The position numbers and the translations under genes were made by a program. From positions 186,001-250,000 of the forward strand of contig JAIXMP010000031.1 in NCBI GenBank assembly GCA_025677815.1: 64,000 nt of DNA, read 5' to 3'. Origin of the DNA: Phascolomyces articulosus (lineage: Eukaryota; Mucoromycota; Mucoromycetes; Mucorales; Lichtheimiaceae). This document shows positions 13,551 through 25,276 of this stretch, in pieces (the first letter of the stretch is position 1; each line of letters opens with the position of its first letter). Below the pieces are notes generated by a model, which did not search any database, was not told the DNA's origin, and saw only the letters and a program-made list of their open reading frames with translations.

Positions 13551-14877
13551 TACTACTATTACTGTCGTCCATGGTATTATATACCACTGGATTATTTATG
13601 TATCTCTTCTATTTCTCCTAATATTTTAGTTCTTTGATAGGTAAAATGAGTTATTAATGATAATATTTAGAATTTTCGAAATATCAGGCACGTACAAATG
13701 TTTTTATCATAAACTATCAAAACTTGATATATTATAAACAGGGTCACATAAGATAATGATTTGATATTTTGCAGGATAAAAAAAACATGTCTTCCAAGAA
13801 GCCTTTTATAGCGAGTATTCAAATAAAAATATTTTTATAGGATGCAACAACCACACCTGAAACAAACCAACTTTTTTAATTTTTTTTACTGTTTATGGTT
13901 TACGAGATCTACAGTTTTTACGGATGATTTCTGGATAATGGTAATTATAAATGCATAATGATGAGGGTATAGAAAGATAACGAATGCTTAGAGCTGAAAA
14001 AGAACATGATGACGTAGTGGAATAACCAGTGAGTTTAGTAAAAAAAAAACCATTATATACAGCTTCTAGTAATTAAAAAGATGCTATCCTGTAATAAATA
14101 AAAACTTTACATATGTTCAAAGAATAATAAATGGCACTCTTTTACCTATAATAAAATATTTAATGTGAGTCATTATGGCAGTGACAATCTAATATAGTTC
14201 ATTGGAAATATATAACTATGCATTATTTTAGCAGCTTATTATTAATAAGCTTCAGCATATTTCTTTTCTTGATAGAATAGCAGATATTATCTCGTTTTTT
14301 GATCCAGCTGCCTTCAACAACAAATACAACGATATTATAAGTAGTGTTTTATATTTGATGCTTTTCAATTATACACAACATTAGTATAGTCACAATACAA
14401 AAAAAAAGGATTTTCTGTCTTATTTATTAAATCGATATAAAGAAGTGCATAGACCAGTATTTAGCATTGTATTAGCATAAAATAGTACGTAACTGAATAC
14501 TTTATTCAATAATAAAAGTTTGTCCATTATTTGTATAATCAGGGAAAAGGTATTCAATATCTTTAATCGAGCATATTCCTATTGATCTGTAATGTTCTCT
14601 GTCCTTGGTCTTGGTGACCATTGTTTATGTTTTCCAATTGGATATGCTATAATAGAAATGGATCTCGGATAATATGATACATAGTGATGAAGGATGGTGT
14701 TCAACTGTCAAGAAAGAGTTAATTTATGAATGCTGTTCTTTCGAACGCATAACACTGTCCCACCAAAATAAATCTTCCTTATATATGGTGAGAAAACGGG
14801 CAATAGGTTTAATTCTTGGATTAAGCAGATGATAATTACCAAACAACCTTAAAATGTCCAAGAGAATAAGGGTTATT

Positions 14878-15092
14878 ACACTATACCAGAAAACAACAAG
14901 ACTTTACGCTTGTTGTCATTGAGTGATCGAACTGAAACAGCAAGTTTCCAATCTGCATAATTTTGTTGGTCGAGGGAGGTATAACAATCTTCTGAACTGG
15001 TGATAAATCTTTCCTTTGTAATGTATTAAATGAACCATCCATGGGTATTGTTGTTGAAACATTGACCGACGAAGTAATACATGAACAGTGAT
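14878..15092. repeat. decayed duplicated module, copy B
   Basis: Partner of 13386-13550, the better preserved of the two. On the minus strand one frame is open over 14881-15195 (104 codons). A second minus frame reads KLAVSVRSLNDNKRKVLLFS before a stop, which suggests that the ancestral coding frame may have been shifted here. Probably a remnant of a mobile-element ORF; the family is not identified. Confidence 0.55.
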
Positions 15093-16040
15093 TCAATGGC
15101 ATCAATGTTTCGTTGATAGAATAATTCTGAAAGATAGTTGTTGGATATTGTTCATTTTTAAACCGAAAAGCGGTTTTTTTATGTTCACCTGCCACACCAG
15201 TCCATGATGGTAAGTTGTATTTTTGAATGTGGCTGTTTATGTACGCCTAAACGCTTTCTTAGTCATTTTGTAGACAATACTAGGTTTTACATGAGTCAGA
15301 TACATATCTATTTCTTTAACATATTATGTTAGCATAATATTTCTATTTTTTTATTACATACGTATGTAATCGTCTGCTCAAGAATTGACTTACAACCGTG
15401 AATATTAACAGTTATAAGCAAAGCTTACCTTATAAGCACAATACTAATATAGTAAAAGTAGTTCAAAAATACTTGATATTAATCACGCAAAAGTAATAAA
15501 CAAGAATAGTAATAAGCAAGAGCCAAAAAAGTGTGTTAATAAAAAAAATGTTTTGGTGTCTTTACAATATTTATTCAATGTTTCCCTGAGACTCTATACT
15601 ACTCCAAAGGGCCTAAGCCTATAAATAAGAGGCTCAGCATATGTATTTGCTGTATCTTATTATGTTACACACACAAAACACGACAATTGGTGGCTGATAC
15701 CGTAAGTATGTAATGTGTTTCAAAGGGTTGGAATCTTGGTGATTGACGCGCCATATATTATGGATTGCAAGAGCAATTGTTACCATATAATAAAGCCGTA
15801 GTACACCAAGCCATGATGAGCGACTCAGAAGAAAAGCAAATATTGGGTGGAGAACAAAACGAATTTGATTACTAGATTTACGAACATTGAGAGTGGAGTC
15901 ACTGTACTTGCTCAGTATGGAAAAGTCAAAACTGTGGCGCAAGTTTGCTTGGTTGAGCAATACGTATAATACCAAGTTTGAGTGTTTTTTCTTTTTTCTT
16001 TCTCTTTCTTTTCATTCTTTTATAAAACCAACAATAAAAT

Positions 16041-18200
16041 ATGGATAAAATCTTTTCAACTCTTAAAGATATTGCAACTACATCTTTTATACCTTTTATA
16101 TATAACGATAGCAATCAAAATTCATCACCTGACTTGATCTATACTTTACCTACTTTAATCGAAGGATATCTTACCTCTGGGCAAGAGTTTGAACAGCGAA
16201 AGGACTTTTTATCCGCTCTTATGATTTACAGCCAAGGTCTGAACGCTGTGCCGCCGCCATCACCTTCGACACCAGCTCATAGCAATACCAAAGAAAAATA
16301 TTTGCAACTACAAAAAGCCAAACAAAATGCTTTAAAGAGATTTATGAAGAAAAGTACTAACGGGATTTTCGAGTGGTCCTTACTACCAAACGAAGTTTTG
16401 TCACTGATTTTTAATTTTTTGGATATTGGTGATTTGCTTGTATGTACATCCATTTGTGTCGAATGGTTTGAGTTTATTATGGATTGGTCAGAATTTTGGG
16501 ATAAACTCTTACCAAAAATACCACATATGAACAAAGCCACCATCGCATCTATCATGCGCCGCCAATCAAAAACATTTTGCTTAGTAGGCCCTATGGATTT
16601 GGATGTGTTACACGGTATACTTTTTTGTTTGGCTTGTCCATCACGTTCAGTTGGGTTAACATCAAGTAACTATGAGAACTGCTGCTTTGTCCAAGAACTT
16701 TGTAAGTTTTTTTTATAACTTTTAGTACGCAATAGTTATGTGTGATGGAAAATAGTAATGAGACGGTCCAATTTGATTTTTTATATCAGTATTATAGTAT
16801 TATACTAACCACAAGATATTTTTTAAATAGATTTTGATCATATATTTATAACAGATATTGGGTCAACTCTGTTGGAGCAAGCTTTAAGATCCATAGGACC
16901 TGAATTAAAACGGGTTGAATTTGTAAGCTGTGACACCGCAAATAATCAAGTCTTTAAGCTCTTATCAAGATCACCATCGTTTCATAATGTTGCATACGTG
17001 TCCATTTCATTAACCCGTATTACCAAGATGGCATTTTCATCAAATGATTATAATAAGCATTATCTTTACACTCTTCCTTCCGATACAGAAAAAAAGTTAC
17101 CCAATCCTACATTTAAATATCTTTCCTACCTTAAACTAGTACCTATCGCACTCTTTTCCTACAATCATACATATGGAGCAACTCTCCAGCATATAGCTCA
17201 AATCATTTGCCAGTCGCCAAATTTATGTGAATTAATCGTGGATGCTGACATTCCTTTCGATGATGGTATCCACATAGCACTCAAGCAACATAATCCAAAC
17301 CTCCAGTATTTAACAGTTTGTTCCAAATCAACAAGGAATATACAACCAGTTATATCATCAACAAGCAACCATAATTACAGAAATTATCAATACAGCAATA
17401 TTAATTATGTTTTTAATGGCACATCATCTTCATCGTCATCTCATAAAAAAATAAATGACAACAACAATACACTTATCACGGCCACGCCATCCACCAATCT
17501 AACAACAAACACAACAAAAGGACTTCGCACTTTAATCTTTTCTGACTTGCGAGGGATCAAATTGAGAATGGTCAATAATCATTGTGCAGGCCTATTTAAA
17601 AAGAATTTCAAAACATTGGAAGTTTTATGGATCCGTTGCGAACTCGGTCATAGACTCTTAACCGAACTTGTATCTTGCGGCTGTCCCAACTTGCGTGAAA
17701 TCAATTTTTCATTTCTGCTTTATGGTGGCAGTTTTGACGAATTTTGCAACTTATTAAAGACATTCTTTTCAAAATGTACAGCGTTAGAAGCCATTACAAT
17801 TGATAGTCGTGAACCAGGCATTGCCGGCTGTGGAAAAAGAACTCACTCGCTTGCACCTGACAAAACCCTTATATTGATACCCATAGCCCAGTATTGTACA
17901 CAACTTCAAAACCTCTGTGTTATTGATGGACAAAATCGATATCCAAATCATATCGATATGGATTTCTTTCTCGAAACTATTCAAGAATTTAATATTCATA
18001 GTAAACTGACTTACTTGGAGGCCCATCTCTACTGGGAGAAAGCAATGGATACAGTTCGACAACTCAAGGAACTAAAGACATTGTGTCTACCCATGCAAAC
18101 AACACCAACTTTGCCAGAACAGTTGATATACCCTGAACATCTGAAAGAAAAACTTGAAAAGATTTTATCAGAACGTGGTGGTGGATTAATTTATAATTGA
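16041..18200 (+). CDS. F-box/LRR protein with N-terminal TPR-like segment
   Basis: Two exons, 16041-16701 and 16831-18200, give 676 residues. Residues about 35-70 (LIEGYLTSGQEFEQRKDFLS ... YSQGLN) look like a TPR or MIT helical pair. Residues about 111-157 are an F-box (EWSLLPNEVLSLIFNFLDIG ... CVEWFEFI). The rest contains irregular leucine-rich repeats (TLIFSDLRGIKL, LEVLWIRCELGHRLLTELV, NLREINFSFLLYG), interrupted by an Asn/Ser/Thr-rich insert near residues 390-440. TPR + F-box + LRR is the order seen in the Dia2/Pof3 SCF adaptors, which act in genome stability; orthology is inferred only from architecture. It probably binds Skp1 through the F-box and targets substrates through the repeats. 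The ATG follows an AT-rich leader closely. Confidence 0.8.
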
Positions 18201-18972
18201 CTCCAACTCACACCCTATCAATCACTCTTCCTGTGATTGAAAACCTATTACTGTGGAAGGGAGCAGTGATTTATTCGGCATTCAATTATACGAGAATAAT
18301 AAAATGCATACTCAAATATCAACAATAATTTTATTCGAATGCTAATAATACACTTCGTATTCAAAAAGAAAAAAGCAATAAGGAAGAGGCAACACCCCCT
18401 AGAATTTTGACCAAACAACCCGCTGGTATTCTGATAGGGACAGAAACCCGACTTTTGATGCATACTATGTACAGGATCATTTCTTTATTGTAAAGTGCCG
18501 GTGATGCATATTGTGCACAGATCTCAAACCTATGTGCACCACAATACCTTTTTATAAGAATACATAACCCTACTAATTCTAAACTAATAGTATTAATAAA
18601 TCAACTTTAAAAATAAAGTTGATGGTGGATATTTCCAAAGCATAACGTGTTGCAACGACGCAGAAAAAATAAAATACCAGGAATGTAGTAATAAGTTATG
18701 CCAACGAAAATAGAATATAGATCGGCGATATATACGGAGAAATATTCCTAAATCTTTGTGCCAGGTGAACGGATAAACTTGGTAAACGGAGTGTTCCAGG
18801 TACATTTATCCAGGCACCACTTTCGACTTTAGATAGACTAACCATGACAACAATATTGTCTACTTCTTTTTTGACATTGACTCCATTTACTTTTTTTTAA
18901 CTACTGAATATACCAATACACGCACAAATGCTGCGCCACAGTAACCCACTTTTCGGTAATTCAAATTAAAAG

Positions 18973-18980
18973 TATAAATA
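18973..18980 (+). promoter_or_regulatory. TATA box of an orphan promoter
   Basis: TATAAATA, followed at about 45-90 bases by a CT-rich initiator-like stretch. This is the arrangement found upstream of real genes in this window (for example the nuclease at 23154 and the lysozyme at 46461). The only ATG shortly downstream (ATGAAGGCAGACTGA) opens a four-codon frame, so either the transcript is non-coding or the gene has been lost. Confidence 0.45.
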
Positions 18981-19109
18981 GAGGTCATTTTCGCTGCGTT
19001 TTCCTATTTTTCTTTTTTCCTCAATTCTACTTTCCTCTCCCCTTTACAAGTGAAACTCTCAAATGAAGGCAGACTGATGAGAGTCATTTGCTTATAAAAT
19101 CATTACGTT

Positions 19110-19137
19110 CACTTGCATGCCTTGTTGTATGCAAGTG
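19110..19137. other. perfect 9-bp inverted repeat (hairpin)
   Basis: CACTTGCAT and ATGCAAGTG flank a 10-base loop. The stem is perfect and more GC-balanced than its AT-rich surroundings. It lies about 130 bases downstream of the orphan TATA box and is followed within 14 bases by a second hairpin. Confidence 0.6.
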
Positions 19138-19150
19138 GCAATTTTTCAAT

Positions 19151-19167
19151 AACCAACTTAGTTGGTT
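19151..19167. other. 7-bp stem, 3-base loop hairpin
   Basis: AACCAAC TTA GTTGGTT is a perfect compact inverted repeat followed by TTTTAAC. Together with the preceding hairpin it could be the 3' structure of a short RNA. Confidence 0.55.
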
Positions 19168-20753
19168 TTAACTATTAATTAAGAAAATGATAATAAAAAA
19201 ACAATAAAACTTTATATAAAAAAACATGTACACCTTTATGCTATTGGTGTGTGTGTGCGTGTTTTTTTTTGTTTTATACGTAAACAGAAAGAAATGAGTT
19301 CGTAATGTTCACAGTAGTTGCAATTAATAATAAAAATAATAAGCATGTCATTTTTTATAAATCTTTTGTTTGTTTTTAAAGATCTTTTTTTTATTGTTGT
19401 CATGGACTTTTTTCGGAACACTTCTGGATGCACAGACCATTTGTTAATAAAAATAAAAGCGCATGTATGTAGCTTTTTGTTGTAATGCTAGAGATCATTG
19501 GGATGGACAAAGGGATTTTGAAATTTATAAAAAATGATCCATACATAATATTAAAAAAAGAATTGCTGTTTACGTTACTGAAATGAATGAATATATATAT
19601 ATAACCTCTGGTGCACGGTGTATTGTATTTCTGTCGTAGTAAAAATTACTTGTTACAGTTTCCCCTTTGAGTTATCTTTGTAATACCTTACTGTTGATAT
19701 CGCACTTCAATTTTATTATGCCACGTATTCATCATCCATCATCATATCATTTATTCAATTGACAGCCATACAGATGTATCGTGTCCTCCATCACTCCACG
19801 TATATATATTATTATCATTAGTTTCATTATAGAGTTTATTATTATTACAAGTAGTTAGAAAAAATATAAACACCCTTCATCATTAAACAGTAATCGACAT
19901 CTTTTACGTTACCCTTTATTTTATCACTACTCTTCTGTTATCTATATTTCTATTGGCTTGGTATCAATTCACCATATTTATTACGACATTTCAACAGAGT
20001 TTGAAATACAGGGACCAAGACTCTTAAACAACTTTTGTAACTATCGTGAATGTGACATTGCACAAAATAAAAAGGATATTGCAGCATCTGATGCAATCAA
20101 TTAACTTTTTTTTATACTGATTAAAAAACATGCAGAGTAAAACTTTGATATCGCTTATTATGACAACACACAATACGCCCGTACCTCCACTCCTTACAAA
20201 TAAACTTCAATATACATACGTATACATATATATTTATAAAACAAAATATTTGTCGTTGTATGTTTCATAACCATAATTTCAGCTCATAGTTCGCTATTCT
20301 TTATTATGATAGAGCGCGTGTTGTGCATAAATACTAAATACAATGCGCTAAGTACAATAGTCAAATATAGGAATATGCAAGCTTCATTTTTAAAAAGGAA
20401 ACTTGCATAAACTGGAGGTCTCGATATACACTTATGCGCGCCAGAATGTAGTCTGGAGTTCAATTTAAATGAAGCTCAAAACCCCATCATTACGATGTCC
20501 GCCCCTAAGATTACTAATTGTTATAAGTGTAGGAATACTTTAACATTTTCCCAAAAGGATGGTGACTATGGGTAATTAAAGAATAATGCGCCCTTATCAA
20601 AAAACCATCCATTGCTAATAGAAAAATATAAATACGCTGATGTAAAAAAAAAAAAGATTTTCTTTCCATTCTCTTTATCAAGAATACATTTTTGAGTATG
20701 ATAAAGTCAAAGAGCTCTTTCACAGTTCTTAATATTTACCGACAAATAAGTTC

Positions 20754-21032
20754 ATGAAGAGAATGATTATCGATTATTTCGGATTCATAAACACTACAAA
20801 TGATCTTTCAAATCAACAAGTTGCTATTCTTGGAAACAAATTGATAGTCATTTCAGCAACACTTTTTGATGATCCTCGGAAAATGTTAAACCTTATTTTA
20901 AAATTACAGAAAATTGCGACTGATGTACACAACGATGCTAGATTTATGAATCTGGACGATGAGAAAGATGGGTATATGATAGGCCGACGAAAAAAAAATC
21001 AAAAGAGTTGTATGAATTTTGAAATAATTTAA
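20754..21032 (+). CDS. hypothetical 92-residue protein
   Basis: Not recognised. One open frame starts MKRMIIDYFGFINTT and includes VAILGNKLIVISATLFDDP and a basic C-terminal stretch (GRRKKNQKS). Codon use looks coding-like and a TATA-like AAATATAAATA lies about 130 bases upstream (near 20623). There is no second exon that I could join and no domain. It sits alone in an AT-rich gap, so it may be a remnant or a chance frame. Confidence 0.3.
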   Translation: MKRMIIDYFGFINTTNDLSNQQVAILGNKLIVISATLFDDPRKMLNLILKLQKIATDVHNDARFMNLDDEKDGYMIGRRKKNQKSCMNFEII

Positions 21033-23435
21033 AGCAAACTTACATAGATTCATATTCTCTCTAGTTTTTTTTTCCTCAGTAATTCAACTGAAAGCAAAAG
21101 ATCTTTGAATATTATTGATTTACAATGAGATAGTGCATAATACACATTATTAAACAAAGATAATCCACTCAAGAAGTATACGTATACGCCACAATGGAAG
21201 GGAAAATCGGTACTTTTTTTTTAAATGGAACATAAGGTTGGTGTTTTCCTATTTTTATTTCATAGCAAACATTCCTTCCGTATATATCTTGGATAATTAT
21301 TACATTTACTTTTATGGTTGGCTTTGTTTATATATTTTTCGTTCCATGAACAGTATATATTTATCCAATTTAATTTGTTCTTTAACCAAAATGATATTGA
21401 ACTTTATGCTAACATCATTGTTATTTTCCTTATTGATAAGTAGTTGACCGATAATTTAATTCCTTGTAAAGATTCAAGTGACATTTGCTTAACAAGATCT
21501 GTCATTTCTATATATGTTACATATCCCGTTCAAAATAACACAAGGATGACATTTATTTTTAGAATACTAAAAGATGAAAATGGGAACGGGGCCTCTTGTT
21601 TACTCTAAAAAAATCGACATTGAATCTTTTCAAGTTGTGTGACATTGATGATGGGTTTGTATTTTCTTGTTACAGTTTAAATCATCACAGGGCGTGACGC
21701 CGTAGTTTCCATGGTAAACGATAAAGACATACTGAACTTGAGTTTTCCTAATATAGGCATTGTTCTTGAACATTCCAAAAATGTTATCAAAAACTTGGCA
21801 TTTTTTTAAAAAAATTGTCTCATTATCATGCCATCATATCATCACTTGTAGCCTATTCGTCTTTTATATACTTCGGATATGTATAGGTGACCCTGATTAC
21901 ATAGAATGCATTACTAATTCCTAAAAAACGTATTTTTCCTATTAACGGTACCATAAAAAATAGAATTGATGACATCTTTCTACACCCACAAAGAAAAAGG
22001 TATCATGAGATCTATTTACAAGGAATCAAAACTCGAAAGTATTATACTTTAAAAACAAACTTGGAGTATATCTTGTCTATATTGTTGTTTACAGTATTAA
22101 TAATGATAATTATACAATGTAACTATTATTACTAAATGGTCTGATGATGAAGTACAAACCGAGAAGCAAAAAAAAATACTATGATGTAATTTATAGCCCA
22201 AAAGGAATTGTCCATAACAGGGAAGAAACAGAAGTTTAACTTATCACATGACTACTATTTATAGGTTTAAACTGGGAAAGGCTCAGCCGATGACAAAGGA
22301 GTAAACATTTTATTATTCATCAATTATGATCAAGTAAAGAGCGGTAGTCTATTATATCCTTTTTTACTTTATTATAGATGCATGCATGCACACGTTCTTG
22401 TTTTGATAATTACTTGCATTACATGATAATAATGATGAACAAGGATAATCATCAAAAGTCAAAGTCTTTTTTATTATCCAGACTTTTTTTTTTACTCATC
22501 AGCATTTAAAATATACTTTCAACTTTGTATAATTTCAATATTATGTCATCTGTTGATATATACAGGAAAAGAAGAATAGTACTGAATGATGATGATGATG
22601 ATGGAAACCTGGTTTACTCTTTAATTAGTGATTTGTTTTCTTTAAATAGTAAAAGAAGCTGCCTGTACCCACCTTTTTTTGCGGCGCATGTAGCACTAAA
22701 AACAAATAATAAATAGTTTTCTTTTTTTTTTTCGTCGGCCCCACATAATCCTTTTAGGAACTATCAAAACGACGATTGATCCATTATTTTCGTTCATTAT
22801 ATTCTTAAATGCATAAAATTATAATGACTCAAATTAAAATATCGATGTACGTAACAATTATTGCTATGTATAAGAATAAAGTAGGTCAACAAAAATATTA
22901 ACGATGTATTCTAATTATATATAATAGAAAGACATTGGAATTCGACAAAAATTCAACTCGATCAATTATGATCATTTTGATTGCCAAGAGATTCCGAATA
23001 ATTTGTTAGTATTCGACATTCATTAGGACGATCTGCATTTGTTCAAGTTATATGATCTTTCTGTAAAGATTTTGGGGAAAACGTCGCGCGCCACTTTTGT
23101 ACCCAAAATCCAGCCACACACGCATATGCATGATTACCAATGATACGTGACAATATAAATACCCTCCCTTTTTTCATTCAGAAAAGAAAAAATTACTCAC
23201 ACAACACATACGCATCTATCTCTTTCTCATCACTCTAACATTTTCAGTGGGTTAGCATTTTCTTTCCCTTTTTTTTTTTTGATTGATTAATCATGGTGAT
23301 TACTATATTTTATTTTATTGTTATGACAGCTATTATATACTAACACTATACTATCTTAACTTTATATAGTATACTCTCTTCAGTATTTAACAGCCCATAA
23401 CAACATCCAGCTATCATTATAACAACAACATTACT
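21033..23435. other. AT-rich gap upstream of the nuclease gene
   Basis: 2.4 kb, mostly low-GC. A 57-codon frame at 22543-22716 (MSSVDIYRKRRIVLNDDDDD) is open but has no family signal. TATAAATA at 23154-23161, followed by a CT-rich leader, is the probable promoter of the nuclease gene, giving a leader of about 250 bases. Nothing else is supported. Confidence 0.5.
23154..23161 (+). promoter_or_regulatory. probable TATA box of the XPG-like nuclease gene
   Basis: TATAAATA about 275 bases before the ATG at 23436. It is followed by CCCTCCCTTTTTTC and then AT-rich leader sequence. No other gene lies between. Confidence 0.5.
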
Positions 23436-25276
23436 ATGGGCGTCAAAGGTCTTCTTAAATATTTATATAACACTAAAACCGTCTTTCAAAAAGAAGAAAT
23501 TTGTTCAGCACTAAAACAACATGAAACCGACATTATCTTTATCGATTTCTGTTGCATGTTTTACGAATTATTACAACGTTGTTCTGGTTTTTCTATTATC
23601 AAACAATCTATTGAAAAAAAGGCATGGGATACCAAAGATCCTGAATTTATACAAGCGATTGACGAACTTGTGGATGCTATCCTGGAACGCGTCCGACGCC
23701 TTCGCAAGGGAAAACCAAAACTGAATGTCTGTCTCGTGATCGATGGTTCCACCATGCGTGCTAAATTCCGAACTTGCAAACAACGAAATACAGAGAAAAA
23801 AATTCAAGAGAAAATTAATTTTGTTTGGAAAGTCAGAGTGGCCATACGTAACAATTTGCTTACCAGAAAGGATGTTTTCCTTTACCGGAATCATGTCAAG
23901 CCTAACAGTACTTCTTGCATGGACACTATGAATAACAACAGACCACAACCACCACAACAGTTGAATAGAAGCAATAGTAACAAGAAGAACAAGGGAAAGA
24001 TTTTCTTTCATGTTGCCAGATTCGAAGCGGATCCAGAACTCGTTTATTTATGCAGTGCTTTACCAAGTAATCAACGTGGAGCCATCATGTCAGGCGATAG
24101 TGATCTTTTTGCATACCCTGGTGCCTTTGATGCTTTGGTAAGTACAAATGATGATGATGATGATCCGCAGCAATCAAAATATTATTACTAACATTTAAAC
24201 ATTATAGCGTATTATCGCAATTGATTGGGAACAAATGCCAATGCCTGTGACAGTAACCACCAAAGCAAAAGTATTCCAAGGACTTGGATTTTCAAGCAAA
24301 AAATTACGTCAGTTTGTAAGTAACACTTTTTTAAAAAAATGGACATGTTATGATAACGAATGGCTAACATATTTGTATATCTTTATTATAGAACGAAACT
24401 AAAATGGCTGTACTGGCTGCCTTATGTGGCAACGATTATGCAGAAAATATCAAACATGTCACACTAAATGATATTCTCCAAGTCATTCAAAAGATTATTG
24501 TGCCCATTGTGGATGATCCCAATGCCGATACCCTCATGAAAATAGTCTTGGATCGAATCGTTCAAGAAAACCAAGTACCTAAACCCAAGCGCTTCGAGAT
24601 CCGACGGTTCAATATTGCCTTGCATCAATTCTGTATTCCTCTAATATCCGGTATCACCTATGAAAATGAAAACAACAATCGCTGTTGCTTTTATCCCGGC
24701 TTGCCAATCAACATGGATGATTCGATCATTGGTCAATTGGGAAAAGAAGATGATTTATTACCTTGGTCCGAGGATGAAGAGGAGGATACATTACATGAAA
24801 ATCCAATCAAGATTCAACAACAAAAGAAACAAGAACTACAGCAAGCACAAAATCGATTTCTTACCTTGTCTCTTGAAACGCATGATGATACCGTCACACA
24901 GTGCCAAGAAATCATTCTTCGTGCAACAAGACCTATGGATGAAGGTGAAAGTGAATTGGATCATAACAATGGTGATAAAGTGGAAGACCAAAAGGAAACA
25001 ATGGCGGCGACGACAGCCACTGTTGTTAAAGAAGTATCACCATCTATTAATACCAAAACCATTGTTCAAGTCAACTTTGACAAAGATGCTTTCACTTCAC
25101 TCTTATCATCCTCCAAAGCAAAATTGTTTGTTTTAGCATTATCGATTATTTGTTATTATCCATTGTTGATCTGCTTTTTTTATATTTATTTGGTGATTAT
25201 CCTATTTCTTTGTACTCCGTTTATTCTTGCTTTGGCACCAAGAAATCCATCTTATTCATCCTCATCATTACGATAA
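23436..25276 (+). CDS. XPG/FEN1-family structure-specific nuclease-like protein
   Basis: Exons 23436-24137, 24208-24315 and 24392-25276; 564 residues. The N-terminus MGVKGLLKYL is the classic XPG-N start. Catalytic acids of the FEN1 superfamily can be matched: D37 (FIDFCCMFYEL), D103 (LVIDGSTMRAKFR), E197/D199 (FEADPELVYL), D221/D223 (MSGDSDLFAY) and D285 (LCGNDYAENI, the helix-hairpin-helix start). So it is likely an active metal-dependent 5' flap or bubble nuclease acting on DNA or RNA. It diverges from the FEN1, EXO1 and XPG subfamilies by an Asn/Gln-rich insert (about 160-188) and an acidic Gln-rich C-terminal half. The last 45 residues are very hydrophobic (LALSIICYYPLLICFFYIYL), which would be unusual for a nuclease; they may instead be a mis-read intron. 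Subfamily not determined. Confidence 0.8.

Larger units (their letters stand above)
12846..16040. other. AT-rich gene-poor gap with decayed duplicated module
   Basis: About 3.2 kb of AT-rich DNA. Its recognisable contents are the two related decayed segments listed separately (13386-13550 and 14878-15092), and a more GC-balanced open frame on the minus strand at 15634-15975. That frame (stretches such as SSWLGVLRLYYMVTIALAIH and IWRVNHQDSNPLKHITYLRY) reads like protein and may be a remnant of a mobile-element ORF, but I cannot assign it. No intact gene was seen. Confidence 0.5.
18201..20753. other. AT-rich gap with an orphan promoter and hairpins
   Basis: 2.5 kb without a supported gene. It contains a short minus-strand frame at 18696-18845 (starts MVSLSKVESGAWINVPGTLR) that looks protein-like but ends after 49 codons, a canonical TATAAATA at 18973 followed by a pyrimidine-rich stretch with no gene behind it, and two perfect hairpins at 19110-19167. 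The rest is AT-rich with no visible structure. Confidence 0.45.

Noticed and set aside
15634..15975. 113-codon minus-strand frame as an intact gene.
   Set aside because: It starts and ends without promoter or splice context, and the only resemblance is a vague one to C-terminal parts of LINE-type reverse transcriptases; kept as a remark in the gap description.
19065..19090. CTGATGA next to GAAACTCTC, resembling hammerhead ribozyme core pieces or a box C motif.
   Set aside because: The required stems and spacing do not form in either permutation, and there is no matching D box; the two motifs are too close together.
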